A stretch of 64,000 nt of DNA from Limnohabitans sp. TEGF004 (GTDB lineage Bacteria; Pseudomonadota; Gammaproteobacteria; Burkholderiales; Burkholderiaceae_C): positions 1,922,001 to 1,986,000 of the forward strand of contig NZ_AP027056.1 of assembly GCF_027924965.1 (NCBI RefSeq), written 5' to 3'. Made by a program: the position numbers and the translations under genes. The notes beneath the pieces were generated by a model that saw only the letters and a program-made list of their open reading frames with translations, had not been told where the DNA came from and did not search any database. This document shows, piece after piece, positions 19,219-28,504 of the stretch. Position 1 is the stretch's first letter. Each line of letters starts with the position of its first letter.

Positions 19219-19264
19219 GTTTTTGGAGCTTTCACACATCAACGCAGTGGTAGGCTCTGCCGCT

Positions 19265-19648
19265 ATGAGTTCTGTACCGTTTTTAAATACGCCCGAGGCC
19301 CTGCGCCAACTGGCCGACACACCCCACACGCCCTGCCAATGCAGCCTGCAACATTGCGCAGGCTGGGAGAGCGTGAGCGAAGCCGTGTGGCCCGCGCAGC
19401 AGATGACCCACGTCGCTACCCTGCGCGACCCCGATGTGTATGAACCTACGTTTGAAGAACAGCACCCGAATGGCACGCGCTACGAATCAGCCGATGCGCC
19501 TGTGGCCTTGAAGTTTTTCCCGTACAACCGTTGCGATGTGCATGCATGCGGCAAATGCCAGCAACACGCGCTGCGCTACACCGAGTTTGGTGGCTACTAC
19601 GTGGACCCACGCGCACGCCGCTTGAACGCTGAGCTGATTACAGACTGA
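19265..19648 (+). CDS. Conserved-looking Cys-containing protein of unknown function
   Basis: The 127-residue protein starts at ATG 19265; a longer reading would begin inside the gltA terminator and is rejected. Two cysteine groups are visible: CQCSLQHC at about 24-31 and CDVHACGKC near 91-99, with the latter followed by QQHALRYTEFGGYYVDPRARRL. The spacing could bind a metal, but no known zinc-ribbon or ferredoxin pattern is matched. There is no signal peptide or membrane segment. I do not recognise the family, and the ribosome site is weak. Confidence 0.65.
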   Translation: MSSVPFLNTPEALRQLADTPHTPCQCSLQHCAGWESVSEAVWPAQQMTHVATLRDPDVYEPTFEEQHPNGTRYESADAPVALKFFPYNRCDVHACGKCQQHALRYTEFGGYYVDPRARRLNAELITD

Positions 19649-19683
19649 AAAGCGCAACCACCCTCGCTTGCTTCAACGCGTTT

Positions 19684-19998
19684 TTAGCGCTTCGCCAGTG
19701 AGTGCTCGCAGTCTTCCCACGGCAATACTGGGCAGCCGCAATGCGGCATCTCTACGGCGGGTTTAGAAGCCACGGGTGGCTTAGTCTTCACCACCGCGGC
19801 CTTGGCGCTTGCTTTGGGGCTTGCAGGTGCTGCAGCCCCTGTATCTTTTGCGGCGTCGAGGTTAGGAATCCAACGCATGAACGGCGTCAGGTCATCAACG
19901 TCCACGATGTACCAGCACTTTTTGGTCGCGTCCCAACGCGCACCTAGCGCCTTGGCCGCGTCCTTCTCGGCAAATGGGGTGACAAGGTTAATTCGCAT
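19684..19998 (-). CDS. DUF5710-type small protein
   Basis: The first 45 residues (MRINLVTPFAEKDAAKALGA and then RWDATKKCWYI) match the DUF5710 module, a small domain also seen in primase-like and plasmid proteins and presumed to bind nucleic acid. An Ala/Lys/Pro linker follows, then a Cys-containing tail HCGCPVLPWEDCEHSLAKR. The ATG at 19998 is used; the preceding GTG adds one residue only. It begins 17 bases after the rdgC stop on the same strand, so the two are probably co-transcribed. Confidence 0.75.
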   Translation of the reverse strand: MRINLVTPFAEKDAAKALGARWDATKKCWYIVDVDDLTPFMRWIPNLDAAKDTGAAAPASPKASAKAAVVKTKPPVASKPAVEMPHCGCPVLPWEDCEHSLAKR

Positions 19999-20014
19999 CA
20001 CACACCGCTCGCGT

Positions 20015-20911
20015 TTAGCCCAGCGCCATCTCGCCGCCCAAAGCCTCTAACAAGTCGGGCAACAACTTGCTTAACTCGCCTGTGGCAATGGCCACGTCGG
20101 CATCAAAGCCTTCGTCTTTTTCGGTGGAGGTGGCTTCAAACACCACATCTAAGAAGGTCACCTTTTTGAGCTGCATCGCCTCGGTCAACGAGAACGACAC
20201 ACGTCCCTCCCACGTCAGAGCCAAACGCGTGGGCAGCTTGCCGCCTTCGACGTGCTGCTTCACCTCGTCGGTATCGAGCGGGTGGCGCACATAGCGCACC
20301 ACTGACTTCGACTCATCAGCGGCCTTTAGCTCGCACTCACGGTCCACGCTGAATGCAGCGGGCGACTCTTGCGTGATCAACCATGAAGCCATGGCCGACT
20401 GCGGTGACATTTGTGTGTTGATCAAGGTCAAGCTCAAACCGGCGAATGATTTGATGAGCATCGTCACCACCTCGTCCGCTTTGGCTTGGCTGCCAGCGTC
20501 CAGCACCATCAGGTGGGTGGCAGGGTCGATCCACACAAGGATCGACGACTCTTTGCTGAAGGCCATGGGCATCAAAGACATCTTCACGTCTTCTTTGATT
20601 TCCTTCATTTCCTTCTTGCCAGGCTTGCGGCCTTCAGTGGCTTCAATCACCGCGCTACGCTCTTTGGCTTTGCGTGTGACGATAGAGCCGGGAACGCCTT
20701 TGGTCTCGATCTTGAGCTTCAAAATGCGCTGGCCACTCACCGCCTCCACCAGCGGGCCATGTGCTTCGCCACGAGGCTCGACCCAGCCAATCTCTTTTTC
20801 TTGGCTTGCGCCGCAAGGCACAAAACGCTCGGCGTCTAACGCCTGTTCGATTTGCTCAAGGCTTGGGCTCCAGCCCTCACCGATTCGATACATCATCACA
20901 TTTTTGAACAC
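20015..20911 (-). CDS. rdgC: Recombination-associated protein RdgC
   Basis: RdgC is a nucleoid-associated ring-shaped DNA-binding protein that restrains RecA. The 298-residue product starts MFKNVMMYRIGEGWSPSLEQ, the family start, and contains the typical GWVEPRGEAHGPLVEAVSGQ and ILKLKIETKGVPGSIV segments, and a conserved basic KERSAVIEATEGRKPGKKEMKEIKED stretch near 80-107. Length agrees with E. coli RdgC (303). It is upstream of and same-strand with the DUF5710 gene. Confidence 0.95.
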   Translation of the reverse strand: MFKNVMMYRIGEGWSPSLEQIEQALDAERFVPCGASQEKEIGWVEPRGEAHGPLVEAVSGQRILKLKIETKGVPGSIVTRKAKERSAVIEATEGRKPGKKEMKEIKEDVKMSLMPMAFSKESSILVWIDPATHLMVLDAGSQAKADEVVTMLIKSFAGLSLTLINTQMSPQSAMASWLITQESPAAFSVDRECELKAADESKSVVRYVRHPLDTDEVKQHVEGGKLPTRLALTWEGRVSFSLTEAMQLKKVTFLDVVFEATSTEKDEGFDADVAIATGELSKLLPDLLEALGGEMALG

Positions 20912-20945
20912 GGGTTGCCTTTATGTTTTCTGCAACTGCAGAAAT

Positions 20946-20976
20946 AAAAAAACCAACTGCAATGAGTTGGTTTTTT
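20946..20976 (-). terminator. Terminator of tRNA-Ser
   Basis: The stem AACCAACT/AGTTGGTT with a six-base loop is followed on the minus strand by a T run; it ends the tRNA-Ser transcript just before rdgC. Confidence 0.8.
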
Positions 20977-20982
20977 AAAATT

Positions 20983-21072
20983 TGGCGGAAGCGGTGAGAT
21001 TCGAACTCACGGAGGGCTCACACCCTCGCCGGTTTTCAAGACCGGTGCATTCAACCGCTCTGCCACGCTTCC
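20983..21072 (-). tRNA. tRNA-Ser (anticodon TGA)
   Basis: Reading the minus strand, a 90-nt cloverleaf is seen with acceptor GGAAGCG/CGCTTCC, a long variable arm typical of class II tRNAs (GCGAGGGTGTGAGCCCTCCGT), T loop GTTCGAATC and encoded CCA. The anticodon loop CTTGAAA gives TGA, reading UCA/UCG serine codons. Confidence 0.95.
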
Positions 21073-21123
21073 TTGTTGAATTTCAGGCGAGATTGTAATG
21101 GCAGTTTGACCTGTTTTTCGGGT

Positions 21124-22338
21124 TCAGGCCTCTGGCAAAAACAAAGATTGCAAATCGCTCAAGAAATCAAAGCCGCGCTCGGTGGGCACCACGCGCTGAA
21201 AGTCGCGCGTGATGAAGCCTTTGGCTTCAGCCTCTGCAAGTGCAGCCTGAATGGCGGTCACGGGCAGGCCCGTGCGGTCGGTGAAGTCGGCCAACGAAAA
21301 ACCGTGGCGCAGGCGCAGGGCGTTGAGCATGAATTCAAACGGCAGCTCGGCACGCGCCACCTCGGTGCTTTGGGCCACGGCCCGGTCTGCGCGGCTGGTG
21401 TCTAGCGCGTGGTCCATGAACAGGCGCGGGTCGCGGTTGCGCACTTGGCGCAGCACGCGGTGGGCAAAGCTGAGTTTGCTGTGTGCGCCAGCGCCAATGC
21501 CTAGGTAGTCGCCAAACTGCCAGTAGTTGGTGTTGTGCCAGCAGCGGTGGTTGTCTTTGGCGTAGGCCGATACTTCGTAGCGGTGCAGGCCCACAGCGGC
21601 GGTGCGCTCGGTGATGCGGTCGAGCATGGCGTAGGCGTCGTCATCCTCCGGTATTTGCGGTGGGAACTTAGCAAACACAGTATTGGGCTCGATGGTGAGG
21701 TGGTACACCGACAAATGCGGAGGCGCGAGCGACAAAGCCATGTCAAGGTCTTCGTCCAACTGCGCCAGAGTTTGGCCGGGCAAGGCGTACATCAGGTCGA
21801 GGTTGAAGGTGTCAAAGGCTTCACGCGCTTCTTCTACTGCGGCAATGGCTTGGGCGCGATTGTGTACGCGGCCCAAAGCTTGCAAGTGTTGGTCGTTAAA
21901 GCTTTGCACGCCCACCGACAAGCGGGTCACACCTGCGGCGCGGAAGGCGCGGAAGCGGTCTTTTTCAAACGTGCCGGGATTGGCCTCTAGCGTGATTTCG
22001 CAATCGGCCTCAAGGCGCAAGCGCGCGCGCATGTCGCTGATGAGGCGCTCAATCGCAGCCGGCGAAAACAAGCTGGGCGTGCCGCCCCCAATGAAGATGC
22101 TGTGCACAGTGCGGCCCCAGATGAGAGGCAGGCTGTGTTCTAGGTCGGCGCACAAGGCATCAAGGTAGCGCTGCTCGGGCAGCTCGCCACCCACGCTGCT
22201 AGTGAGCTCGTGCGAGTTGAAGTCGCAGTATGGGCACTTCTTCAAGCACCACGGCAAATGCACATACAGCGAGAGCGGCGGCAAGCTGCTGAGCGACAGC
22301 GTACCGGGGCGCATGAGGTGTTGGATGTCTTGGGTCAT
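21124..22338 (-). CDS. hemW: Radical SAM heme chaperone HemW
   Basis: A 404-residue HemN-like radical SAM protein. HemW binds heme and delivers it to respiratory enzymes; it is not the coproporphyrinogen oxidase itself. The SAM cluster motif CLKKCPYCDF (CxxxCxxC) is near residues 31-40, followed by the GGGTPS box (SIFIGGGTPSLF) and TLEANPGTFEKDRF, VGVQSFNDQHL, LDLMYALPGQT. The DFNSHE after the cysteines, and a CxxxCxxCxF rather than a CxxxCxxC-C motif, fit HemW. The ATG at 22338 overlaps the rdgB stop by four bases; an upstream TTG would be an unlikely start. It forms an operon with rph and rdgB. Confidence 0.93.
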   Translation of the reverse strand: MTQDIQHLMRPGTLSLSSLPPLSLYVHLPWCLKKCPYCDFNSHELTSSVGGELPEQRYLDALCADLEHSLPLIWGRTVHSIFIGGGTPSLFSPAAIERLISDMRARLRLEADCEITLEANPGTFEKDRFRAFRAAGVTRLSVGVQSFNDQHLQALGRVHNRAQAIAAVEEAREAFDTFNLDLMYALPGQTLAQLDEDLDMALSLAPPHLSVYHLTIEPNTVFAKFPPQIPEDDDAYAMLDRITERTAAVGLHRYEVSAYAKDNHRCWHNTNYWQFGDYLGIGAGAHSKLSFAHRVLRQVRNRDPRLFMDHALDTSRADRAVAQSTEVARAELPFEFMLNALRLRHGFSLADFTDRTGLPVTAIQAALAEAEAKGFITRDFQRVVPTERGFDFLSDLQSLFLPEA

Positions 22339-22940
22339 GAAAACCAACGCTCACGCATGAGCGCCAACATTTGCTGCGCGGCTTGGCCACGGTGGCTGTT
22401 GGCGTTTTTCACCTCGATGGGCAGCTCGGCAAAGGTTTTTCCAAAGCGCGGAATGAACATGATGGGATCAAACCCAAAGCCATTGCTGCCCACAGGCGCA
22501 CGGGTAATTTCACCCACCGCTCGGCCCACGGCAATGAGTGGCTCGGGGTCGTCAGGGTGGCGCACGGCCACAAGGCTACTAACCAAAGCAGCGCGGCGGT
22601 TGTCCACGTTCGCCATTTGCTCTAGCAAGGCGCGCACGTTGTTGTCGTCGCTTTTCTCGTAGCCAAACTGCGTGGCGTAGTACGCGGTTTGTACGCCAGG
22701 CAGGCCGCCGAAAGCATCGACGCACAGACCAGCATCGTCGGCCACAGCGGGCAAGCCGCTTTCACGCGCGGCATGGCGGGCTTTGGCCAAGGCGTTTTCA
22801 ACAAAGGTGTGAAACGGCTCTTCGGCTTCGCCAATATGCAAATCGCCTTGGCGCACCAGCTCGACGCCCAGCGGCGCAAACATGGCTTGCAGCTCGGCAA
22901 GTTTGCCTTTGTTGTTAGAGGCCAGAACGATTCGCTTCAT
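22335..22940 (-). CDS. rdgB: XTP/dITP diphosphatase (RdgB/HAM1)
   Basis: The enzyme removes non-canonical purine nucleotides (XTP, dITP) by releasing pyrophosphate. The conserved start RIVLASNNKGKLAELQAMF, the central VADDAGLCVDAFGGLPGVQTA (metal-site acidic pair) and the PVGSNGFGFDPIMFIPRFGKTFAEL loop with HRGQA are all present. The start at 22940 gives 201 residues and aligns with the family; ATGs at 22952 and 22949 would add four residues and no good ribosome site distinguishes them. It lies between rph and hemW on the minus strand. Confidence 0.95.
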   Translation of the reverse strand: MKRIVLASNNKGKLAELQAMFAPLGVELVRQGDLHIGEAEEPFHTFVENALAKARHAARESGLPAVADDAGLCVDAFGGLPGVQTAYYATQFGYEKSDDNNVRALLEQMANVDNRRAALVSSLVAVRHPDDPEPLIAVGRAVGEITRAPVGSNGFGFDPIMFIPRFGKTFAELPIEVKNANSHRGQAAQQMLALMRERWFS

Positions 22941-22955
22941 GGTTTGCATCATGGT

Positions 22956-23690
22956 TTAAGAGGCAAGAGCTTCTTGCTGCATGGCGATGAGTTCGCGCAC
23001 GCCTTTTTCGGCCAAGGCCAGCAAGGCGTTCATTTGATCGCGGGTGAAAGGCAGCCCTTCGGCAGTGCCCTGCACTTCCACATAATGGCCAGCACTGGTC
23101 ATGACCACGTTCATGTCGGTGTCGCAGCCAGAGTCTTCGGTGTATTCCAAATCGAGCAAGGGCAAGTCGCCCAACATACCCACCGAAATAGCGGCAATGC
23201 CTTGGGTGATAGGGCTCTCAGAAATCTTGCCTGCGGCAATGAGCTTGTTAACCGCGTCTTGCGCGGCCACAAATGCGCCGGTGATGCTGGCGGTGCGCGT
23301 ACCGCCGTCGGCTTGCAACACGTCGCAGTCCAAATGGATGGTGCGTTCGCCCAGTTTCTTCAGGTCAAACACAGCGCGCATCGAGCGGCCAATGAGGCGC
23401 TGAATTTCTTGTGTGCGGCCCGATTGCTTGCCGCGTGCGGCTTCGCGGTCGCTGCGGGTGTGGGTTGCGCGGGGCAGCATGCCGTATTCGGCAGTGACCC
23501 AGCCTTCGCCCGAACCTTTTTTGTGGCCAGGCACTTTTTCTTCCACCGACGCGGTACACAGCACTTTGGTGTGGCCAAACTCAATGAGCACCGAGCCTTC
23601 GGCGTGCATGGTGTAGTTGCGGGTGATGCGCACAGGGCGCAATTGGTCAGCCGCACGGGTGTGGCGAGAGGCGGGCAAGGTGGTGGTCAT
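22956..23690 (-). CDS. rph: Ribonuclease PH
   Basis: RNase PH trims tRNA 3' ends phosphorolytically. The 244-residue product has [19 protein letters not shown] at the N-terminus, the [20 protein letters not shown] loop, [38 protein letters not shown], and the catalytic-region [19 protein letters not shown] near 183-201. All are diagnostic. It is the first gene of the rph-rdgB-hemW unit, divergent from yicC. Confidence 0.97.
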   Translation of the reverse strand: MTTTLPASRHTRAADQLRPVRITRNYTMHAEGSVLIEFGHTKVLCTASVEEKVPGHKKGSGEGWVTAEYGMLPRATHTRSDREAARGKQSGRTQEIQRLIGRSMRAVFDLKKLGERTIHLDCDVLQADGGTRTASITGAFVAAQDAVNKLIAAGKISESPITQGIAAISVGMLGDLPLLDLEYTEDSGCDTDMNVVMTSAGHYVEVQGTAEGLPFTRDQMNALLALAEKGVRELIAMQQEALAS

Positions 23691-23816
23691 TTTTTAATGC
23701 TTCTAGCGGTTCGGTAAAAGACTAATTGTCGACCAATCCGAATACCCCACCCCTGCGTCAAAAAACTGAAACTGAGAGCCTGAGATAATCTAGCCTTTGA
23801 TACGAAACGCCACCCC

Positions 23817-24728
23817 ATGCCCATTTACAGCATGACCGGTTATGCCAGCGCGCAAACCGAGCTACCTTCAGACACCGCCAACAGCCCAGCCCTGCGCTTG
23901 GGGCTAGAGATTCGCTCGGTCAACAGCCGCTTTCTGGACCTGACGTTCAAGATGCCCGAAGAGCTGCGCCAGCACGAGGCAGCCATGCGCGAGCTGGTGA
24001 CCAAGCACCTCAAGCGCGGCAAAGTGGAAGTGCGCGCCAACATTGAAAGCACGGCTGACACCGGCTTTTCCGAACCCACCCCTGCCCTGCTGCAACGCCT
24101 GCTGGGCCTGCAAGAGCTGGTACACGCTCACTTACCAAAGGCCAACGGCCTGTCGGTGGCCGATGTGTTGCGCTTGGCCACGGCCCAATCTGCCGCGCCC
24201 GCCGACATTGGCCCTGCGTTGCTGAAGCTGGCCCAAACCACCCTGACCCAGCTGAGCGATGCCCGCGAACGCGAAGGCGCACGACTGGCCCAAACCCTGC
24301 GCGAGCGCATTGGCCAACTGCGCGTGCTGGCCACACAGGCCGCACCGCTGGTGCCCCAGCTGGTAGAGCAACAGCGCTTGAAGTTTTTAGAGCGCTGGCG
24401 CGAAGCCATGGCCTTGACCGAAGGCACTGCCCTGCCCGAAGCCGCACAAGACCGTGCTTTGACTGAGGCCACCTCGTTTGCCATTCGCATTGACGTGGCC
24501 GAAGAGCTGACCCGCTTGGTGTCGCACTTTGACGAGATGGACGACTTGCTGGCCAAAGGCGGCAAGGCCGAAGGTGTGGGCAAGCGTTTGGACTTCCTGA
24601 TCCAAGAGCTGCACCGCGAGGCCAACACCTTGGGCTCGAAGTCGGCCACCATGGAAATGACCCGTATTTCGGTGGACATGAAAGTGTTGATCGAACAACT
24701 CCGCGAACAAGTACAGAACATCGAATAA
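23817..24728 (+). CDS. yicC: YicC-family endoribonuclease
   Basis: The 303-residue protein shows the YicC N-terminus [15 protein letters not shown] and [20 protein letters not shown], and the C-terminal DUF1732 region with [25 protein letters not shown] followed by [18 protein letters not shown]. YicC-type proteins have been shown to be metal-dependent endoribonucleases linked to small-RNA decay. Its TAA overlaps the gmk ATG by one base, suggesting coupled translation; the yicC-gmk-rpoZ-spoT order is common in Proteobacteria. Confidence 0.95.
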   Translation: MPIYSMTGYASAQTELPSDTANSPALRLGLEIRSVNSRFLDLTFKMPEELRQHEAAMRELVTKHLKRGKVEVRANIESTADTGFSEPTPALLQRLLGLQELVHAHLPKANGLSVADVLRLATAQSAAPADIGPALLKLAQTTLTQLSDAREREGARLAQTLRERIGQLRVLATQAAPLVPQLVEQQRLKFLERWREAMALTEGTALPEAAQDRALTEATSFAIRIDVAEELTRLVSHFDEMDDLLAKGGKAEGVGKRLDFLIQELHREANTLGSKSATMEMTRISVDMKVLIEQLREQVQNIE

Positions 24729-25351
24729 TGGACAACTTCCCCGGCAACCTCTTTGTGGTCGCGGCCCCCAGCGGGGCTGGCAAATCGAGCCTCGTCAAAG
24801 CCTTGATGGAGCTAGACGCCAAAGTGCGCCCTTCCGTGTCGCACACCACGCGCCAACCACGTGGCCAAGAAAAGCATGGCCGCGAATACTTCTTTGTGTC
24901 ACCGCCCGAGTTTGACCAAATGGTTGAAGGCAACGCGTTTTTGGAATGGGCCAATGTGCACGGCCAACGCTACGGCACCTCGCGCAAAGCGATTGAAGAC
25001 CGCATTGCCCAAGGCGCAGACGTGATTTTAGAAATCGACTTCCAAGGTGCGATTCAAGTCAAAAAGCTGTTTACCAACGCAGTACTGATCTTCATCTTAC
25101 CGCCCAGCTGGGAAGAACTGAAGTCTCGCCTGCACAACCGCGGCGAAGACGCGCCTGACATCATTGACCTGCGCCTGCAAAACGCCGCAGACGAGATGGC
25201 ACAGGCCAAAGAATTTGACTACGTTATAATCAACGAATTGTTTGAGACGGCACTGTTCGACCTGAAAGCGATCGTTCATGCACAGCGCCTCAAATACCTG
25301 GCACAGCGCCGGGCTCGGGCTGAGATCTTTCAAGCCCTGAACATCACCTGA
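24728..25351 (+). CDS. gmk: Guanylate kinase
   Basis: Gmk phosphorylates GMP to GDP. The 207-residue protein carries the P-loop [16 protein letters not shown] at residues 11-26, the GMP-binding [21 protein letters not shown], and [16 protein letters not shown]. Lid and base-contact residues follow in the C-terminal half ([15 protein letters not shown]). Overlaps yicC by one base and is followed 16 bp later by rpoZ. Confidence 0.98.
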   Translation: MDNFPGNLFVVAAPSGAGKSSLVKALMELDAKVRPSVSHTTRQPRGQEKHGREYFFVSPPEFDQMVEGNAFLEWANVHGQRYGTSRKAIEDRIAQGADVILEIDFQGAIQVKKLFTNAVLIFILPPSWEELKSRLHNRGEDAPDIIDLRLQNAADEMAQAKEFDYVIINELFETALFDLKAIVHAQRLKYLAQRRARAEIFQALNIT

Positions 25352-25367
25352 ATTCTGGAGTATCCAC

Positions 25368-25571
25368 ATGGCCCGCATCACTGTTGAAGATTGCCTCGAG
25401 CAAATCCCTAACCGCTTTCAATTGGTGCTGTGCGCCACTTACCGCGCTCGCATGCTCAGCCAAGGCCACACTGCCAAGGTCGAAAGCAAGAACAAGCCAG
25501 GCGTGACCGCCTTGCGCGAAATTGCTGCTGGCCAAATCGGCATCGAAATGCTCAAAAAAGTACCCGGCTAA
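25368..25571 (+). CDS. rpoZ: RNA polymerase omega subunit
   Basis: The 67-residue omega subunit aids assembly of the beta' subunit and ppGpp binding. The family start [21 protein letters not shown] and the [14 protein letters not shown] end are visible, with ALREIAAGQ between. A GGAG site lies six bases before the ATG. A hairpin terminator separates it from spoT. Confidence 0.97.
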   Translation: MARITVEDCLEQIPNRFQLVLCATYRARMLSQGHTAKVESKNKPGVTALREIAAGQIGIEMLKKVPG

Positions 25572-25591
25572 ATCGGGGTAAGCCCCAAATG

Positions 25592-25618
25592 AAAAGCACC
25601 GCACTGCGGTGCTTTTTT
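25592..25618 (+). terminator. Terminator between rpoZ and spoT
   Basis: The stem GCACCGC/GCGGTGC with an ACT loop is followed by six T and preceded by four A. It ends 22 bp before the spoT start, so spoT may depend on read-through or a promoter inside this region. Confidence 0.85.
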
Positions 25619-25639
25619 ATTGCGGGTAAAGTCAGCCAC

Positions 25640-27904
25640 ATGAGCGTTACCCAATCCACGTTAAAGCCCCCTGCTTCCTTGTCTGGAAGCGCGGCTGCAG
25701 CAAATGCGGCAGCGGCCAGCTTTGCTGCGTTGACTGAAAAACTGAGCTACCTCAATGCTGAAGGCTTAGACATGGTGCGCCGCGCTTACCGCTATGCCGA
25801 CGAAGCCCATCTGGGCCAACTGCGCAACAGCGGCGAACCTTACATCACTCACCCCATTGCCGTGGCTGCGCAATGCGCAGATTGGAAACTCGATGCCCAA
25901 GCCCTGTCGGCCGCGCTGCTGCACGACGCGATGGAAGACTGCGGCATCACCAAAACCGACTTGATCGAGCGCTTTGGCATTCAAGTGGCCGATTTGGTGG
26001 ATGGCCTGACTAAGCTCGACAAGCTGGAGTTCAACACCCGCGAAGAGAACCAAGCTGAGTCGTTTCGCAAGATGCTGCTGGCCATGGCCCGCGATGTGCG
26101 CGTCATCCTCATCAAGCTGGCCGACCGTAGCCACAACATGCGCACCATGGGCGACATGCCCCGCGCCAAGTGGGGCCGCATCTCGAACGAAACACTGGAA
26201 ATTTACGCGCCCATCGCCCACCGTTTGGGCCTGAACCAAACCTACCGCGAACTGCAAGAACTGGCGTTTCAACACCTGTGGCCATGGCGCCATAAAGTGC
26301 TGAGCAAAGCCATTCAAAAAGCCCGCCACCGCCGCCGCGATTTGATGGAAAAAGTGGCGCAAGAAGTCGACGCCGCTTTTATCAAAGCAGGTCTCAAGGT
26401 GCACATCTCGGGCCGCGAAAAAACGCTGTATTCGATTTATAAAAAAATGGATGGCAAACACCTGAGCTTTGCGCAGGTGACTGACATTTACGGCTTCCGC
26501 TTGGTGCTGCCCGATGTGATTGACTGCTACACAGCCCTAGGCGTGTTGCACCAGATGTACAAGCCCGTACCTGGCAAGTTCAAAGACCACATTGCCATTG
26601 CCAAGCTCAACGGCTACCAATCGTTGCACACCACCATCGTCGGGCCATCTGGCTTGAACGTGGAGTTTCAAATGCGCACCGAGGCCATGCACTTGGTGGC
26701 CGAAACCGGCGTGGCTGCACACTGGCTCTACAAAGACAAAGGCTCCAACTCCGAAGCCAATGCCAACTTGGGCAACAAGTGGCTGCAGTCGTTGCTGGAC
26801 ATCCAAGACGAAACACGCGACGCTACCGAGTTTTGGGACCACGTCAAAGTCGACCTGTTCCCCGATGCGGTGTATGTGTTCACGCCGAAAAGTAAGATCA
26901 TGGCGATGCCGCGCGGCGCAACCATCGTCGACTTCGCTTATGCCGTGCACAGCGATGTGGGCGACCGCACCATGGCTGGAAAAATCAATGGCGAGCAAGT
27001 ACCACTGCGCACAGAGCTGCGCAATGGCGACATTGTGGAAGTGGTCACCTCTGCGGTGGCTTCGCCTAATCCGGCATGGTTGGGTTTTGTGCGTACGGGC
27101 CGTGCACGTTCAAAAATTCGCCACCACCTCAAGAGCATGGCTCACTCAGAGTCGGAAGGTTTGGGGAAAAAACTATTGGCCCAAGCGTTGCGGGCTGAAG
27201 GTATTGAAGCGTTGCCAGCACAAGACGAACAACATGCGCAAACTTGGGAAAAACTGTTGCACTTCACAGGCAGCAAAACAAAGGCAGAGTTGTTAACCGA
27301 CATCGGCCTGGGCAAACGCGTGGCGAGCATCGTGGCCAAACGCTTGGCGACCTTGTTGTCAGACATGGGCCACAAGCCCGATGCTCTGCTGTTGAGCCGC
27401 GAGCGCTTTACCGCGCACGAAAACGTGTCGCAAGGCGGCGTGACGGTCGACGGCAGCGAAAACGCTTCGGTGCAATACGCCACCTGCTGCCGCCCGGTGC
27501 CAGGCGATGCCATCGTGGGCTATCTGGGCCGCGGCGAAGGCTTGGTGGTGCACACTGACCAATGCGGCGTGGCACAACGCTTGAAATACAAAGACAGTGA
27601 ACGCTTCATCTCTGTGGAATGGGCCGAAGAACCGACACGCGCATTTGAAGTGGCTGTGGTGGTGACGGTCAGCAACGGCAAAGGCGTGCTGGCCCGCGTA
27701 GCCTCGGCTATAACCAGTGCCGAAGCAGACATCACCCACGTGTTGATGGCCGATGAGGTCAGCGGCCAAGAAGCCACCGACTTGCGCTTTCTCTTCACGG
27801 TGCGCGACAAGGCGCATTTGGAAACGGTGCTGGGGAATTTGCGCCGTGTACCGTCTGTGTTGCAAGCGCAACGCGTGGTATCCGGCGTGGGGCGAGAGGC
27901 GTAG
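25640..27904 (+). CDS. spoT: Bifunctional (p)ppGpp synthetase/hydrolase
   Basis: The start at ATG 25640 gives 754 residues; a longer in-frame reading would cross the rpoZ terminator. The HD hydrolase domain (HPIAVAAQCADWKLDAQALS then ALLHDAMEDCG near residues 85-100, ending DRSHNMRTM) looks intact, and the synthetase domain has REKTLYSIYKKM, DIYGFRLVLP and KLNGYQSLHTTIVGP near 250-340. A TGS domain (VFTPKSKIMAMPRGATIVDFAYA, about 415) and a C-terminal ACT domain (about 670-750) complete the SpoT architecture. It sets the stringent-response alarmone level and is the partner of omega, encoded just upstream. Confidence 0.95.
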   Translation: MSVTQSTLKPPASLSGSAAAANAAAASFAALTEKLSYLNAEGLDMVRRAYRYADEAHLGQLRNSGEPYITHPIAVAAQCADWKLDAQALSAALLHDAMEDCGITKTDLIERFGIQVADLVDGLTKLDKLEFNTREENQAESFRKMLLAMARDVRVILIKLADRSHNMRTMGDMPRAKWGRISNETLEIYAPIAHRLGLNQTYRELQELAFQHLWPWRHKVLSKAIQKARHRRRDLMEKVAQEVDAAFIKAGLKVHISGREKTLYSIYKKMDGKHLSFAQVTDIYGFRLVLPDVIDCYTALGVLHQMYKPVPGKFKDHIAIAKLNGYQSLHTTIVGPSGLNVEFQMRTEAMHLVAETGVAAHWLYKDKGSNSEANANLGNKWLQSLLDIQDETRDATEFWDHVKVDLFPDAVYVFTPKSKIMAMPRGATIVDFAYAVHSDVGDRTMAGKINGEQVPLRTELRNGDIVEVVTSAVASPNPAWLGFVRTGRARSKIRHHLKSMAHSESEGLGKKLLAQALRAEGIEALPAQDEQHAQTWEKLLHFTGSKTKAELLTDIGLGKRVASIVAKRLATLLSDMGHKPDALLLSRERFTAHENVSQGGVTVDGSENASVQYATCCRPVPGDAIVGYLGRGEGLVVHTDQCGVAQRLKYKDSERFISVEWAEEPTRAFEVAVVVTVSNGKGVLARVASAITSAEADITHVLMADEVSGQEATDLRFLFTVRDKAHLETVLGNLRRVPSVLQAQRVVSGVGREA

Positions 27905-27922
27905 CCGACCTATCGCCTTGGC

Positions 27923-28486
27923 CTAAGTCTTTTCAACCGCAGGTGCGGGATAGCGCACCTCGACCACTTCCACCTCTTGCACGCCCACGGGCGTGACCAA
28001 CTTCACCACATCGCCTTCGCGCGCTTTGAGCAAAGCGCGTGCAATCGGCGACACCCACGTGACCTGGCCTTTCAGGCTATCGGCCTCGTCAATGCCCATG
28101 ATGGTGACAGTGCGCTCGACATTGGCTTCGTCGACATAGGTAACGGTGCAACCAAAAAACACTTGATCCCTGCCGTGGTGCGCGCTGGGGTCGGTGACCT
28201 CGGCAATTTCTAGGCGTTTGGTCAGAAAGCGAATGCGTCGGTCAATCTCACGCAAACGCTTTTTGCCATACAGGTAGTCGCCGTTTTCAGATCGATCGCC
28301 ATTGCTGGCGGCCCAATGCACGATGTCAACAATGCGTGGGCGTTCGTTGTCAATCAACTCAAACAATTCATTACGAAGCGTGGCATAACCAAGTGGCGTG
28401 ATGTAATTTTTACTGCCCGCGGGCAAGTGTGGCAAGGCGAGGTCGTCGTCCTCGCCATCGGTCTCACGCGTGAAGGCTTTGCTCAT
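27923..28486 (-). CDS. greB: Transcription elongation factor GreB
   Basis: GreB stimulates RNA cleavage by backtracked RNA polymerase. The 187-residue protein has YITPLGYATLRNELFELIDNERP at the start of the coiled coil, ENGDYLYGKKRLREIDRRIRFLTKRLE (GreB-type) and the C-terminal FKBP-like domain with FFGCTVTYVDEANVERT and VSPIARALLKAREGDVV. An N-terminal extension of about 28 residues, rich in acidic residues, is absent from E. coli GreB. It is convergent with spoT; only 18 bp separate the stops. Confidence 0.95.
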   Translation of the reverse strand: MSKAFTRETDGEDDDLALPHLPAGSKNYITPLGYATLRNELFELIDNERPRIVDIVHWAASNGDRSENGDYLYGKKRLREIDRRIRFLTKRLEIAEVTDPSAHHGRDQVFFGCTVTYVDEANVERTVTIMGIDEADSLKGQVTWVSPIARALLKAREGDVVKLVTPVGVQEVEVVEVRYPAPAVEKT

Positions 28487-28504
28487 TGCCGCTCAATGAA
28501 TGGC

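Noticed and set aside
25430..25639. Longer in-frame start for spoT upstream of 25640.
   Set aside because: It would overlap rpoZ out of frame and run through a clear terminator; ATG 25640 leaves a normal SpoT length.
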